From assembly GCA_011390565.1 (NCBI GenBank), contig JAABSC010000001.1:558001-622000 (forward strand): a stretch of 64,000 bases of DNA, read 5' to 3'. Of this stretch, positions 37,334 to 48,741 are shown piece after piece. Origin of the DNA: Thioalkalivibrio paradoxus. Its GTDB lineage: Bacteria > Pseudomonadota > Gammaproteobacteria > Ectothiorhodospirales > Ectothiorhodospiraceae. Made by a program: the position numbers and the translations under genes. The notes beneath the pieces are model-generated. The model did no database searches. It was not told the origin of the DNA and worked only from the letters and a program-made list of their open reading frames with translations. Every line of letters starts with the position of its first letter. The first letter of the stretch is position 1.

Positions 37334-37800
37334 AAGGGGTTCTTGAGAAGGGTTTCGTCACCACTTCCGCCGACAAGCTGATCAACTGGGCCCGCACCGG
37401 ATCGTTGTGGCCGATGACCTTCGGTCTTGCCTGCTGTGCGGTGGAGATGATGCACGCGGGCGCCGCGCGTTATGACCTGGACCGTTTCGGCATCGTGTTC
37501 CGGCCGAGTCCGAGGCAGTCGGATGTGATGATCGTCGCCGGTACGCTGGTAAACAAGATGGCTCCCGCCCTCCGCAAGGTCTATGACCAGATGGCCGAGC
37601 CGCGCTGGGTGATCTCGATGGGATCCTGTGCGAACGGGGGCGGCTATTACCATTATTCCTATGCCGTCGTCCGGGGCTGCGACCGCATCGTGCCGGTCGA
37701 CGTGTATGTTCCCGGCTGTCCGCCGACCGCCGAAGCGCTGCTCTATGGGATCATCCAGTTGCAGAACAAGATCCGCCGCACGAATACGATCGCGCGCTGA
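37324..37800 (+). CDS. nuoB: NADH-quinone oxidoreductase subunit B (N2 cluster)
   Basis: NuoB holds cluster N2, which passes electrons to quinone. The 158-residue product has its four cysteines at 37 and 38 (ACCAVEMM), 102 (GSCANGGG) and 132 (PGCPP). The start inside nuoA gives the family-like [14 protein letters not shown]; a longer frame upstream is the shadow of nuoA. A 14-base gap leads to nuoC. Confidence 0.98.
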   Translation: MGIEGVLEKGFVTTSADKLINWARTGSLWPMTFGLACCAVEMMHAGAARYDLDRFGIVFRPSPRQSDVMIVAGTLVNKMAPALRKVYDQMAEPRWVISMGSCANGGGYYHYSYAVVRGCDRIVPVDVYVPGCPPTAEALLYGIIQLQNKIRRTNTIAR

Positions 37801-37814
37801 GCCCGGGGAATCCG

Positions 37815-38537
37815 ATGTCCGAAAGCAAGAGCTGGATCGATGTGCTCAAGGCCGAGTTCGGGCCGCAGTTGCAGTCGCTTACGGTGCGCCACGATGAGGT
37901 CACGGTGGAAGTCGGGCCGGGAGACTGGATCGTGGTCGCGCAAGGCCTGCGCGACCACCCGGCGCTGGCGTTCGACATGCTGATCGACCTCTGCGGCGTC
38001 GACTATCTCGAGTACGGCCGCAGTGAATGGTCCACCGAGTCGGCTTCGGCCCAGGGCTTCAGCCGCGGCGTGTCCCATGCGACCTCCGGTCGCTTCACCT
38101 TTGACGAAGCGCCCGATCAGAACGATCGCGAGGGTCCCCGTTTCGCGGTGGTGATGCATTTGCTGTCCGTCGTACACAACCGGCGTTTGCGGGTTCGCGC
38201 CTGGCTCCCCGACGACGAATTTCCGGAGATCGAATCGGTGACCGGCGTCTGGGCCGGCGCCAACTGGTTCGAGCGGGAAACCTTCGACCTGTTCGGCATC
38301 CTGTTCGCCGGGCATCCCGATCTGCGCCGCATCCTCACCGATTACGGCTTCGTCGGACACCCGTTCCGCAAGGATTTTCCGCTGATCGGCCATGTCGAGA
38401 TGCGCTACGACCCGGAACAGCAACGGGTGGTGTACCAGCCGGTGACGATCGAACCCCGAGTGCTGGTGCCCAAGGTGATCCGTGACGATCACCGGTACGC
38501 GACGGGTGAAAAGGCCGAAGAGGAAAAAGATGCCTGA
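37815..38537 (+). CDS. nuoC: NADH-quinone oxidoreductase subunit C
   Basis: NuoC (30-kDa subunit) is part of the hydrogenase-like Q module. The 240-residue product has the signature [22 protein letters not shown] (short motifs [10 protein letters not shown] and HPDLRRIL) followed by [10 protein letters not shown]. It is a separate gene, not fused to nuoD as in E. coli. The C-terminal tail is charged ([11 protein letters not shown]) and overlaps the nuoD start by eight bases. Confidence 0.97.
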   Translation: MSESKSWIDVLKAEFGPQLQSLTVRHDEVTVEVGPGDWIVVAQGLRDHPALAFDMLIDLCGVDYLEYGRSEWSTESASAQGFSRGVSHATSGRFTFDEAPDQNDREGPRFAVVMHLLSVVHNRRLRVRAWLPDDEFPEIESVTGVWAGANWFERETFDLFGILFAGHPDLRRILTDYGFVGHPFRKDFPLIGHVEMRYDPEQQRVVYQPVTIEPRVLVPKVIRDDHRYATGEKAEEEKDA

Positions 38538-39783
38538 GATCCGCAATTTCACCCTGAATTTCGGTCCCCAGCATCCGTCCGCGCACGGCGTGCTGCGCCT
38601 GGTGCTGGAGATGGATGGCGAGGTGATCCAGCGCGCCGATCCGCATATCGGCTTGCTGCACCGCGGGACCGAAAAACTGGCCGAGAGCAAGCCCTACAAC
38701 CAGTCCATCGGCTACATGGACCGGCTCGACTACGTGTCGATGATGTGCAACGAACACGGCTACGTGCTGGCGATGGAAAAGCTCCTGGAGATCGAGCCGC
38801 CACTGCGTGCGCAGTACATCCGTGTGATGTTCGACGAGATCACACGGATTCTGAACCACCTGTTGTGGTTGGGTGCGCATGCGCTCGACATCGGTGCGAT
38901 GACGGTGTTCCTGTACGCGTTCCGGGAGCGCGAGGATCTGATGGACTGCTACGAGGCGGTCAGCGGCGCGCGGCTGCATGCCACCTATTACCGTCCCGGA
39001 GGCGTGGCCCGCGACCTGCCCGGGTCGATGCCCAAGTACCAGGCCTCCAGCTGGAAATCGCAGGCGGAAGTCGACACGCTGAATGCGAATCGCCAGGGTT
39101 CACTGCTCGATTTCATCGAGTCGTTCACCGAGCGTTTCCCCGGTTGTGTCGATGAATACGAGACCCTGCTTACCGACAACCGGATCTGGAAACAGCGCAC
39201 GGTGGGAATCGGCGTGGTGACCCCGGAGCGGGCCAGGCAGCTGGGCCTGACCGGACCGATGCTGCGTGGCTCGGGGGTGGAGTGGGACCTGCGTCGCAAG
39301 CAGCCGTATGAGGTCTATGACCGCCTGGATTTCGACATCCCGGTGGGTGTGAACGGCGACTGCTACGATCGCTACCTCGTGCGCGTCGAGGAGATGCGCC
39401 AGTCCAACCGCATCATCCGTCAGTGTGTCGACTGGCTGCGGGCGAACCCCGGGCCGGTGCAGCTTGAAAGCTACAAGGTCGCACCGCCACGCCGCGAGGA
39501 AATGAAGGCCGACATGGAGGCCTTGATCCATCATTTCAAGCTCTTCACCGAGGGATTCTGCCTGCCTGAAGGCGAAGCCTACGCCGCCGTGGAGCATCCC
39601 AAGGGCGAGTTCGGCGTGTATCTGGTCTCCGACGGGGCCAACAAGCCCTACCGGTTGAAGGTTCGGGCGGCGGGCTTCGCACACATGTCAGCACTGGATG
39701 AAATGGCCCGTGGCCACATGCTGGCGGACGTGGTGGCGATCATCGGCACCCAGGATATCGTGTTCGGGGAGGTGGACCGCTAA
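38530..39783 (+). CDS. nuoD: NADH-quinone oxidoreductase subunit D
   Basis: NuoD (49-kDa subunit) forms the quinone site with NuoB. The 417-residue product has the start [16 protein letters not shown], the quinone-site His of HPSAHG, HRGTEKL, the Tyr of [13 protein letters not shown], and the C-terminal DIVFGEVDR. Start chosen because it directly gives [16 protein letters not shown]; the upstream frame is the end of nuoC. Its last base is shared with the nuoE ATG (TAATG). Confidence 0.98.
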   Translation: MPEIRNFTLNFGPQHPSAHGVLRLVLEMDGEVIQRADPHIGLLHRGTEKLAESKPYNQSIGYMDRLDYVSMMCNEHGYVLAMEKLLEIEPPLRAQYIRVMFDEITRILNHLLWLGAHALDIGAMTVFLYAFREREDLMDCYEAVSGARLHATYYRPGGVARDLPGSMPKYQASSWKSQAEVDTLNANRQGSLLDFIESFTERFPGCVDEYETLLTDNRIWKQRTVGIGVVTPERARQLGLTGPMLRGSGVEWDLRRKQPYEVYDRLDFDIPVGVNGDCYDRYLVRVEEMRQSNRIIRQCVDWLRANPGPVQLESYKVAPPRREEMKADMEALIHHFKLFTEGFCLPEGEAYAAVEHPKGEFGVYLVSDGANKPYRLKVRAAGFAHMSALDEMARGHMLADVVAIIGTQDIVFGEVDR

Positions 39784-40286
39784 TGTCCGCGCAAGAACAG
39801 GCCAGGGGTGAACTCAGCGCTCATGTGCGCGAGGAAATCGACGATTGGCTCGCCCGCTACCCGGAGGATCAGCGCCGTTCCGCGGTGCTGGGCGCGCTGC
39901 GTGCGGCGCAGCACGAGCACGGGTACCTGAGCACCGAGATCATGGACGCGGTGGCCGAATATCTCCGCATCCCCGCGATGGATGTCTATGAAGCGGCCTC
40001 TTTCTATTCGATGTTCGAGCTCCGGCCGGTCGGGCGCCACACCATCGCGGTGTGCAGCAACATTTCGTGCATGCTGCGCGGCGCGGACGACCTCATCGAG
40101 CACCTGGAGAAGCGACTGGGCGTTCGTCTCGGCGAATCCACCCCGGATGGGAAGTTCTACCTGAAGCGGGAGGAAGAGTGTCTCGCCGCGTGCTGCGGTG
40201 CGCCGATGATGCAGGTGGACCACGTGTACTACGAGAATCTCACGCCCCAGCGGGTGGATGAGATTCTCGACAGCCTGGAGTCCTGA
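39783..40286 (+). CDS. nuoE: NADH-quinone oxidoreductase subunit E (N1a cluster)
   Basis: NuoE is the 24-kDa thioredoxin-like subunit with [2Fe-2S] cluster N1a. Ligands are Cys91 and Cys96 (CSNISC) and Cys133 and Cys137 (CLAACC). The 167-residue product begins with a helical segment (HVREEIDDWLARYPED) typical of the family. It overlaps nuoD by one base and ends three bases before nuoF. Confidence 0.97.
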   Translation: MSAQEQARGELSAHVREEIDDWLARYPEDQRRSAVLGALRAAQHEHGYLSTEIMDAVAEYLRIPAMDVYEAASFYSMFELRPVGRHTIAVCSNISCMLRGADDLIEHLEKRLGVRLGESTPDGKFYLKREEECLAACCGAPMMQVDHVYYENLTPQRVDEILDSLES

Positions 40287-40289
40287 AGC

Positions 40290-41570
<1,281 letters not shown>

Positions 41571-41593
41571 ATGCCCCGGCGCAGGACATCCCT

Positions 41594-43975
41594 ATGAGTC
41601 AGGATCTGGTCACCCTCGAGATCGACGGCAGGACGCTGCAGGCGCCCAAGGGCGCGATGCTGATCGACGTCGCCGACGAGGCCGATATCCGTATTCCGCG
41701 CTTCTGCTATCACAAGAAGCTGTCGGTGGCAGCCAATTGCCGCATGTGTCTGGTCGAGGTCGAAAAGGCGCCCAAACCCCTGCCGGCCTGCGCGACGCCG
41801 GTGATGGAAGGCATGAAGGTCCATACCCGCTCGCCTCTGGCGCTTGCGGCACAGCAGGGCACGATGGAATTCCTGCTGATCAACCATCCCCTGGATTGTC
41901 CGATCTGCGACCAGGGGGGTGAATGTGAATTGCAGGACGTCGCCATGGGCTATGGCCAGAGTGTTTCCCGCTACACCGAGGCCAAGCGTGTGGTGCCGGA
42001 CAAGGATATCGGCCCGCTCATCGCCACCGAAATGACCCGCTGCATCCATTGCACGCGCTGCGTGCGCTTCGGAGAGGAAATCGCCGGGGTGCGCGAACTC
42101 GGAGGCACCGGTCGCGGCGAACATCTGCGTATCGGCACCTACGTCGAGCACACGATGAGCCATGAACTCTCCGGCAATGTGATCGACCTGTGCCCGGTGG
42201 GGGCGTTGACCGCGAAGCCGTCGCGATACCAGGCCCGGGCCTGGGAATATCGGCAGTCCCCCACGGTCGCCGCGCATGACGGCGTGGGGTCCAACCTGTT
42301 CGTGCATACGCACAATGGTCGCGTGATTCGCGTCGTGCCGCGCGAGAACGAGTCGGTAAACGAGACCTGGATTTCCGACCGGGACCGGTTCAGCTATGCC
42401 GGTCTCGATGCCGACGACCGCCTGCGCCAGCCGCGAATCAAGGTGGATGGCGTTTGGCGCGATGCCACCTGGGAAGAGGTTCTGGAGCGCTGCGCCGATG
42501 CGCTTCGTTCGGCGGCTCCGGAGCGCGTCGGCGCGCTGTTGTCGCCGTCGCTGACGCTGGAGGAACTCTATCTGGCCCAGAAGACGCTGCGCAGCCTCGG
42601 GGTCGCGGACATCGATCACCGGCTGGAGCAGGTGGATTTCCGCGATGACGCCGCTGCGCCGCTGTTCCCCTGGCTGGGCAGCACGATCGAGGAACTCGAA
42701 CGGGCCGACGCGGTGTTACTGGTCGGGTGCGACCCGAGGCGCGAGCAGCCGATGCTCGCGCACCGTCTGCGCAAGGCGGCGCTCAAGGGCGCCCGGGTCA
42801 GCACGATACACGCGCATGATCTGGACCTGTCCTATCCTGCCGACGCGCAATTGTCCGGAAATACCCGTACGCAGGTGCTGCATCTGGCCGGAGTCGCCGG
42901 TGTGCTGGCGGAGTCCGGCAAGAAGCTGCCCCGACTGCTGGCGGATCTGGTGGCCGCCTCGACCACGGAGGACGCTGCGGCCATTGACGCACGGTCGCGC
43001 ATGGCGGCCGCGCTGGCCGAGAGCCCTCAGGCCCATCTCCTGCTTGGAGGCGATGCGATCGCGAGTTCTGAATTCTCCGCATTGCGGGCACTGGCGGGAT
43101 GGATTGCCCGGACCACCGGCGCCCGTCTCGGCTACCTCGCCTCCGGTGCCAATGCTACGGGTGCCTGGCTGGCGGGTTGCGTCCCCCACCGGGGTGTCGG
43201 GGGTCATTCCGCGGAGTCCGCGGGCGCCCATGTCCGGGCCCAGCTGGAGCAGGGTCGCGACGTGTTCCTGCTCGCGGGCCTGGATCCCGAGCGCGATCTG
43301 GCGGACCCGATTCTGGCCCGCAAGGCGTTGACGGATGCCGGTTTCGTCGCGGCGTTAACGGCGTTCTCCAGCCCGGTTCTGGATGCGGTGGCCGACGTGC
43401 TGTTGCCGGTTTCCACCGCATTCGAGACCTCCGGTACGCTGGTGAACGCCGAGGGCCGTTGGCAGAGTTTCAACGCCGCGGCCTCCGCGCCCGGTGAGGT
43501 GCGTCCCGGCTGGAAGGTCTGGCGCGTGCTGGGCAACCTGCTGGGTGTGCGCGAGATGGACTATCTGGATTCGCGCACGGTGCGGGATGAGTTGCGTGCC
43601 GTGCTGCCCGAGGTGGACTTCGGCAACGACATCGATCTGCGCCTTGCGCATGCCGAGGTCCCCCCCGCCCACGAGGGCCTGGTGCGCATGCAGGTCCGCG
43701 GACTCTATGCCACGGATCCCCTGGTACGGCGCGCCGGGCCGCTGCAGGCTTCTCCGGAGGGGCGCCGACAGGATACCGTTCGGCTGAATCCGCAGGACGC
43801 CGACGGGCTCGCGGACGGTCAGCGGGTTCGCCTGCGGCAGGACGGATGCGAAACTGAGCTGACCCTGGTGCTGGATGCATCGGTGCCACCCGGTGTTGCA
43901 TTGACGGTGGCGGGATCCGCCGCACTGGCGGAGCTTGGGCCCGGGGGCGGCATCGTGACGCTCGCGGCGGCCTGA
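41594..43975 (+). CDS. nuoG: NADH-quinone oxidoreductase subunit G
   Basis: NuoG (75-kDa subunit) carries clusters N1b (Cys38, 49, 52, 66), N5 (His98, Cys102, 105, 111) and N4 (Cys150, 153, 156, 200). The 793-residue product has no cysteine in the region 222-260 (SPTVAAHDGVGSN onward), where E. coli and Thermus have the CxxCxxxC...C motif for N7; it therefore looks like the mitochondrial and alphaproteobacterial form. The C-terminal molybdopterin-like domain is kept but has no cofactor role in complex I. Confidence 0.98.
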   Translation: MSQDLVTLEIDGRTLQAPKGAMLIDVADEADIRIPRFCYHKKLSVAANCRMCLVEVEKAPKPLPACATPVMEGMKVHTRSPLALAAQQGTMEFLLINHPLDCPICDQGGECELQDVAMGYGQSVSRYTEAKRVVPDKDIGPLIATEMTRCIHCTRCVRFGEEIAGVRELGGTGRGEHLRIGTYVEHTMSHELSGNVIDLCPVGALTAKPSRYQARAWEYRQSPTVAAHDGVGSNLFVHTHNGRVIRVVPRENESVNETWISDRDRFSYAGLDADDRLRQPRIKVDGVWRDATWEEVLERCADALRSAAPERVGALLSPSLTLEELYLAQKTLRSLGVADIDHRLEQVDFRDDAAAPLFPWLGSTIEELERADAVLLVGCDPRREQPMLAHRLRKAALKGARVSTIHAHDLDLSYPADAQLSGNTRTQVLHLAGVAGVLAESGKKLPRLLADLVAASTTEDAAAIDARSRMAAALAESPQAHLLLGGDAIASSEFSALRALAGWIARTTGARLGYLASGANATGAWLAGCVPHRGVGGHSAESAGAHVRAQLEQGRDVFLLAGLDPERDLADPILARKALTDAGFVAALTAFSSPVLDAVADVLLPVSTAFETSGTLVNAEGRWQSFNAAASAPGEVRPGWKVWRVLGNLLGVREMDYLDSRTVRDELRAVLPEVDFGNDIDLRLAHAEVPPAHEGLVRMQVRGLYATDPLVRRAGPLQASPEGRRQDTVRLNPQDADGLADGQRVRLRQDGCETELTLVLDASVPPGVALTVAGSAALAELGPGGGIVTLAAA

Positions 43976-43988
43976 CAAGGAATGACTC

Positions 43989-45053
43989 ATGTTTGAATGG
44001 ATCATGGAAAGCTTTTACAGCCTCCCGGTGGTGATGCAGATCTTGTTCAAGATCACCCTGATCGTGGCTCCGCTGATGCTGGCCGTCGCGTATACCACCT
44101 ATGCCGAGCGCAAGGTGATCGGCTACATCCAGGTGCGCATCGGTCCGAACCGGGTGGGTCCACGCGGGTGGCTGCAACCGATTGCCGATGCGGTGAAGCT
44201 GCTGACCAAGGAAGTCATTGTCCCGACCAATGCCAACCGCTTCCTTTTTCTGAGCGCACCGGTGCTCGCGATCGCCCCGGCTCTGGCCGCCTGGGCGGTT
44301 ATTCCTTTCGACGACGGGATGGTGCTGGCCGACATCAACGCCGGCCTGCTCTATCTGCTTGCGCTGACCTCGCTGGGTGTCTACGGCATCATCATCGCCG
44401 GGTGGGCGTCGAACTCGAAATACGCGCTGCTGGGCGCGCTGCGTTCCGCCGCGCAGATCGTCTCCTACGAAATCGCCATGGGTTTCGCCCTGGTGGGCGT
44501 GATCATGGCGGCCGGCAGTCTGAATGTGGGCGAGATCGTACTGGCGCAGCAGGGGAGCATCTACCACTGGTTCCTGCTGCCGCTGTTCCCGCTGTTCCTG
44601 GTCTACTTCATCAGCGGTGTGGCCGAAACCAACCGCGCGCCGTTCGACGTCGCCGAGGGCGAATCGGAAATCGTCGCCGGTTTCCACGTCGAGTATTCGG
44701 GCATGGCCTTCGCGGTCTTCTTTCTCGCCGAATACGCGAACATGATTCTGATCTCGGCGCTGGCTGCGATCCTGTTCTTCGGGGGCTGGCTGTCGCCGTT
44801 CCAGGGTCTGTTGCCCGAGAGCGTGTTCGCCTGGCCGGTGCTGGGCTGGTTCCTCGATTCCGGGGTGCACTGGTTCCTCCTCAAGACGGCGTTCTTCCTG
44901 TTCCTGTTCCTCTGGTTCCGGGCCACGTTCCCGCGCTATCGGTACGACCAGATCATGCGTTTGGGCTGGAAGGTGCTGATTCCGGTGACCATCGTATGGC
45001 TGTTCGTTCTGGGCGTGCTGGTCTTCTTCAAAGTGGGACCCTGGTTCGCCTGA
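43989..45053 (+). CDS. nuoH: NADH-quinone oxidoreductase subunit H
   Basis: NuoH (ND1) forms the quinone channel in the membrane arm. The 354-residue product has eight or so transmembrane helices and the conserved [21 protein letters not shown] (split here: [18 protein letters not shown]), the acidic loop [26 protein letters not shown] (motifs [13 protein letters not shown] and EYSG) and [13 protein letters not shown] near the end. It precedes nuoI by 16 bases. Confidence 0.98.
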   Translation: MFEWIMESFYSLPVVMQILFKITLIVAPLMLAVAYTTYAERKVIGYIQVRIGPNRVGPRGWLQPIADAVKLLTKEVIVPTNANRFLFLSAPVLAIAPALAAWAVIPFDDGMVLADINAGLLYLLALTSLGVYGIIIAGWASNSKYALLGALRSAAQIVSYEIAMGFALVGVIMAAGSLNVGEIVLAQQGSIYHWFLLPLFPLFLVYFISGVAETNRAPFDVAEGESEIVAGFHVEYSGMAFAVFFLAEYANMILISALAAILFFGGWLSPFQGLLPESVFAWPVLGWFLDSGVHWFLLKTAFFLFLFLWFRATFPRYRYDQIMRLGWKVLIPVTIVWLFVLGVLVFFKVGPWFA

Positions 45054-45069
45054 TCGGCGGAGGTTTGAC

Positions 45070-45558
45070 ATGACCGCGATCCGAAACTTCTTCAAGACCT
45101 TTCTGCTCTGGGAACTGCTGCTGGGCCTGCGCCTGACCGGGAGGTACCTGTTCGCGCGCAAGGTCACCGTGCAGTACCCGGAGGAAAAAACGCCGATGTC
45201 ACCGCGTTTTCGCGGCCTGCATGCGCTGCGGCGTTACCCCAACGGCGAGGAGCGCTGCATCGCCTGCAAACTCTGTGAGGCCGTGTGCCCCGCGCTGGCG
45301 ATCACCATCGACTCCGAGCAGCGCGCGGACGGCAGCCGGCGTACCACGCGCTACGATATCGATCTGTTCAAGTGCATCTTCTGTGGTTTCTGCGAGGAAG
45401 CCTGCCCGGTCGACTCCATCGTCGAGACGCACATCTTCGAATACCATTTCGAAAACCGGGGCGAACAGATCATGAACAAGGACAAGCTGCTCGCCATCGG
45501 GGATCGTTTTGAAAAGGAGATCGCGGCCGCCCGTTCGGCGGACGCGGTGTACCGCTGA
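45070..45558 (+). CDS. nuoI: NADH-quinone oxidoreductase subunit I (N6a/N6b)
   Basis: NuoI carries two [4Fe-4S] clusters that connect NuoG to NuoB. The 162-residue product has [12 protein letters not shown] (Cys63, 66, 69, 73) and [12 protein letters not shown] (Cys102, 105, 108, 112), and an N-terminal amphipathic helix that packs on the membrane. It is a two-ferredoxin-repeat protein of normal length. Confidence 0.98.
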   Translation: MTAIRNFFKTFLLWELLLGLRLTGRYLFARKVTVQYPEEKTPMSPRFRGLHALRRYPNGEERCIACKLCEAVCPALAITIDSEQRADGSRRTTRYDIDLFKCIFCGFCEEACPVDSIVETHIFEYHFENRGEQIMNKDKLLAIGDRFEKEIAAARSADAVYR

Positions 45559-45572
45559 GCCAGGGAATGACG

Positions 45573-46187
45573 ATGACCTTTGATCTGATCCTTTTCTACG
45601 TCTTCGGCGCCATCCTGCTCGGCGCGGCGCTGGCCATGATCAGCGTGCGCAACCCGGTGCACGCAGCCCTGTTCCTGGTGCTGGCGTTCTTTGCCGCCGC
45701 GGCCATCTGGCTGCTGGCCGAGGCTGAATTCCTGGCCATCGTGCTGGTGCTGGTATACGTGGGCGCGGTCATGGTGCTGTTCCTGTTCGTGGTGATGATG
45801 CTGGACATCAATCTCGCTCGACTGCGTGAAGGCTTCGCGGAATTCCTGCCCGCCGGGCTGGTGGTGGCCGCTGCAATGGCGACGGTGCTCACACTGGTGA
45901 TCACGCGGTTCATCGTCATGGACGCACCGGAGCGTGCGGATGCCGATTACTCGAACACCGAGGCACTGGGGGCAGTCCTGTATACCGAATACGTCTACCC
46001 GTTCGAAATCGCGGCCGTCATCCTGCTGGTCGCGATCATTGCCGCCATTGCGCTGACCATGCGTCGGCGGCCGGACACGAAATACATCGATCCAACACGC
46101 CAGATCCGGGTTCGTCGCCAGGATCGGGTCCGGCTGGTGTCGATGCCGTCCTCTCCCGAAGCATCGGAAAAGGACCGGAGCGAATAG
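45573..46187 (+). CDS. nuoJ: NADH-quinone oxidoreductase subunit J
   Basis: NuoJ (ND6) has five transmembrane helices; the pi-bulge helix 3 segment is recognisable in LVLVYVGAVMVLFLFVVMML. The 204-residue product ends with a basic cytoplasmic tail (RRRPDTKYIDPTRQ). AGGGA lies six bases before this ATG, while the ATG six bases earlier touches it. An 84-base gap to nuoK is longer than elsewhere in the operon. Confidence 0.95.
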   Translation: MTFDLILFYVFGAILLGAALAMISVRNPVHAALFLVLAFFAAAAIWLLAEAEFLAIVLVLVYVGAVMVLFLFVVMMLDINLARLREGFAEFLPAGLVVAAAMATVLTLVITRFIVMDAPERADADYSNTEALGAVLYTEYVYPFEIAAVILLVAIIAAIALTMRRRPDTKYIDPTRQIRVRRQDRVRLVSMPSSPEASEKDRSE

Positions 46188-46271
46188 ACAGGGGCATGGC
46201 GGCACGGTAGCCGCCGCAATGGAGACAGGATCCGGGCGACCGGATCCTCAATGGGAATTCAGAGCGAACCG

Positions 46272-46577
46272 ATGATTACGCTGTCGCACTACCTGGTGCT
46301 CGCCGCGCTGCTGTTTTCGATCAGCGTAGCGGGCATCTTCCTGAACCGGAAGAACGTGATCGTTCTGCTGATGTGCATCGAGCTGATGCTGCTGTCAGTG
46401 AACATCAACTTCGTCGCGTTCGCGTTCTTCCTGCAGGATCTTGCGGGCCAGGTGTTCGTGTTCTTCATTCTGACCGTCGCGGCTGCGGAGGCAGCGATCG
46501 GTCTTGCCATCCTGGTTCTCCTGTTCCGTAACCGCGGCACGATCAACGTCCAGGATCTGGACGCAATGAAGGGGTAG
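46272..46577 (+). CDS. nuoK: NADH-quinone oxidoreductase subunit K
   Basis: NuoK (ND4L) is a three-helix proton-channel subunit. The 101-residue product shows [16 protein letters not shown] and [17 protein letters not shown], which hold the two conserved membrane glutamates. This ATG gives [15 protein letters not shown], equal to family N-termini; an ATG seven codons upstream is an alternative. The stop lies six bases before nuoL. Confidence 0.96.
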   Translation: MITLSHYLVLAALLFSISVAGIFLNRKNVIVLLMCIELMLLSVNINFVAFAFFLQDLAGQVFVFFILTVAAAEAAIGLAILVLLFRNRGTINVQDLDAMKG

Positions 46578-46583
46578 GGCGCC

Positions 46584-48599
46584 ATGGATACGGTATACCT
46601 GATCATCGTTCTGGCGCCGCTGTTCGGCGCGATCGCTGCCGGCCTGTTCGGGCGTCAGATCGGTCGCGTGGGTGCCCATACCGTCACCATCTTCGGTGTC
46701 GCGGTGTCGTTCGTTCTGTCGGCCGTGGTGTTCTACGCCCACGTGTTCGGCGGCACCCCCGTCTACAACGAGACCGTTTACACCTGGATGGTCAGCGACG
46801 GCCTGCACTTCGAGATCGGCTTCCTGGTCGACAACCTGACCGCGATGATGATGCTGGTGGTGACGTTTGTGTCGCTGATGGTGCACATCTACACCATCGG
46901 CTACATGGCCGACGATCCCGGCTACCAGCGCTTCTTCTCCTACATCTCGCTGTTCACCTTCTCGATGCTGATGCTGGTGATGGCGAACAACTTCCTGCAG
47001 CTGTTCTTCGGCTGGGAGGCGGTGGGTCTGGTCTCCTACCTGCTGATCGGTTTCTGGTACAAGCGGCCGACCGCGATCTACGCGAACATGAAGGCCTTCA
47101 TCGTGAACCGGGTGGGGGACTTCGGCTTCCTGATCGGCATCGCGACGCTGGTGTTCTACGCCGGCAGCCTGAACTACACCGAGGTCTTCGCCGAGGCCGA
47201 GGGCATCCGCGATGCCACCATCACCCTGTGGCCCGGCGGTACCTTCGGCCTGCTCGACGTCGCGCTGATCTTCCTGTTCATCGGCGCGATGGGCAAGTCG
47301 GCGCAGGTGCCTCTGCACGTGTGGCTGCCCGACTCGATGGAAGGCCCGACGCCGATCTCCGCGCTGATCCATGCGGCCACGATGGTCACCGCCGGCATCT
47401 TCATGGTGGCGCGCATGTCGCCGCTGTACGAGTACTCGGTGGTGGCGCTGAGCTTCATTCTGGTGATCGGCGCGATCACGGCCTTCTTCATGGGCCTGAT
47501 CGGCCTGGTGCAGAACGACATCAAGCGGGTGGTGGCGTACTCGACGCTGTCGCAGCTCGGCTACATGACCGTGGCGCTGGGTGCCTCGGCCTACGCGGCC
47601 GGCCTGTTCCACCTGATGACCCACGCCTTCTTCAAGGCCCTGCTGTTCCTCGCCGCGGGTTCGGTGATCATCGCGATGCACCACCTGCAGGACATGCGCG
47701 CAATGGGCGGCCTGCGTCGGTACATGCCGATCACCTACGCGACCGCGCTGATCGGTTCACTGGCCCTGATCGGCTTCCCGTTCTTCTCCGGTTTTTTCTC
47801 CAAGGACGCGATCATCGAGGCGGTCGGGTACTCGCAGACCCCCGGGGCGACCTTCGCTTACTGGCTGGTGCTGCTCGGGGTTTTCGTGACCGCGCTGTAC
47901 ACGTTCCGAATGTTTTTCCTCGTGTTTCACGGCGAGGAACGCTTCGACCAGGCGCACAAGTACATGCCGGACCATGGCGACGACCATCACGACGGGCACG
48001 AGGATGAACATCACCACGATCACGGACCCCTGCAACCCAAGGAATCGCCCTGGGTGGTGACCGTGCCGCTGATCCTGCTGGCGATCCCTTCGGTGGTGGC
48101 GGGCTATTTCATCGGTCCGATGCTGTTCGGCAACTTCTTCTCGGACAGTCTGTTCGTGCTGGAAGCGCAGGATGTGCTCGCCAGGAAGGGCGAAAGCTAC
48201 ACCGGCGTGCTGGCCTTCGTGCTGCACGGCCTGATGCTTCCGGCCTTCTGGCTCGCGATGGCCGGCCTGGCCACGGCCTGGTTCCTGTACATCAAACGCC
48301 CCGATCTGCCGCCACTGATCGCCGGGCGGCTGCGCGTCGGGGTGCGCATCCTGGAAGAAAAATACGGATTCGACACCTTCAACGACCGGGTTTTTGCCGC
48401 CGGGTCGCGGGGACTGGGACGCTGGCTGTGGCGGTACGGCGATGCAATGATCATCGACGGGTTGCTGGTCAACGGGACCGCTCGCTCGATCGGCTGGATC
48501 GCATCGCATGTTCGCGGCATTCAGACCGGTTTTCTCTACCACTACGCTTTCGTGATGATCATCGGCCTCCTGGTCCTGATCTTTGCGTTCGTGATCTGA
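46584..48599 (+). CDS. nuoL: NADH-quinone oxidoreductase subunit L
   Basis: NuoL (ND5) is the distal antiporter-like proton-pumping subunit with a long lateral helix at its C-terminus. The 671-residue product has FFGWEAVGLVSYLLIGFW, the proton-path Lys in KSAQVPLHVWLPDSMEGPTP (short motif HVWLPDSMEGPTP), and AYSTLSQLGYM. A notable His/Asp-rich loop (HGDDHHDGHEDEHHHDHG, about residues 463-480) lies between later helices. The gap to nuoM is 142 bases, the longest in the operon. Confidence 0.98.
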   Translation: MDTVYLIIVLAPLFGAIAAGLFGRQIGRVGAHTVTIFGVAVSFVLSAVVFYAHVFGGTPVYNETVYTWMVSDGLHFEIGFLVDNLTAMMMLVVTFVSLMVHIYTIGYMADDPGYQRFFSYISLFTFSMLMLVMANNFLQLFFGWEAVGLVSYLLIGFWYKRPTAIYANMKAFIVNRVGDFGFLIGIATLVFYAGSLNYTEVFAEAEGIRDATITLWPGGTFGLLDVALIFLFIGAMGKSAQVPLHVWLPDSMEGPTPISALIHAATMVTAGIFMVARMSPLYEYSVVALSFILVIGAITAFFMGLIGLVQNDIKRVVAYSTLSQLGYMTVALGASAYAAGLFHLMTHAFFKALLFLAAGSVIIAMHHLQDMRAMGGLRRYMPITYATALIGSLALIGFPFFSGFFSKDAIIEAVGYSQTPGATFAYWLVLLGVFVTALYTFRMFFLVFHGEERFDQAHKYMPDHGDDHHDGHEDEHHHDHGPLQPKESPWVVTVPLILLAIPSVVAGYFIGPMLFGNFFSDSLFVLEAQDVLARKGESYTGVLAFVLHGLMLPAFWLAMAGLATAWFLYIKRPDLPPLIAGRLRVGVRILEEKYGFDTFNDRVFAAGSRGLGRWLWRYGDAMIIDGLLVNGTARSIGWIASHVRGIQTGFLYHYAFVMIIGLLVLIFAFVI

Positions 48600-48741
48600 A
48601 TGAGTGCCGTGACATCCAACCTGAACGGTCTCCGGAGCGTTGCCGTGGCGCCGGAGATTCCCGGTGGGCCGCGTGCCGCTGCGGCACCGCCTTCCGCGGG
48701 CGTGGCGTGTGCCCCCGGTCCGGTTCAATCAAGGAATGACG

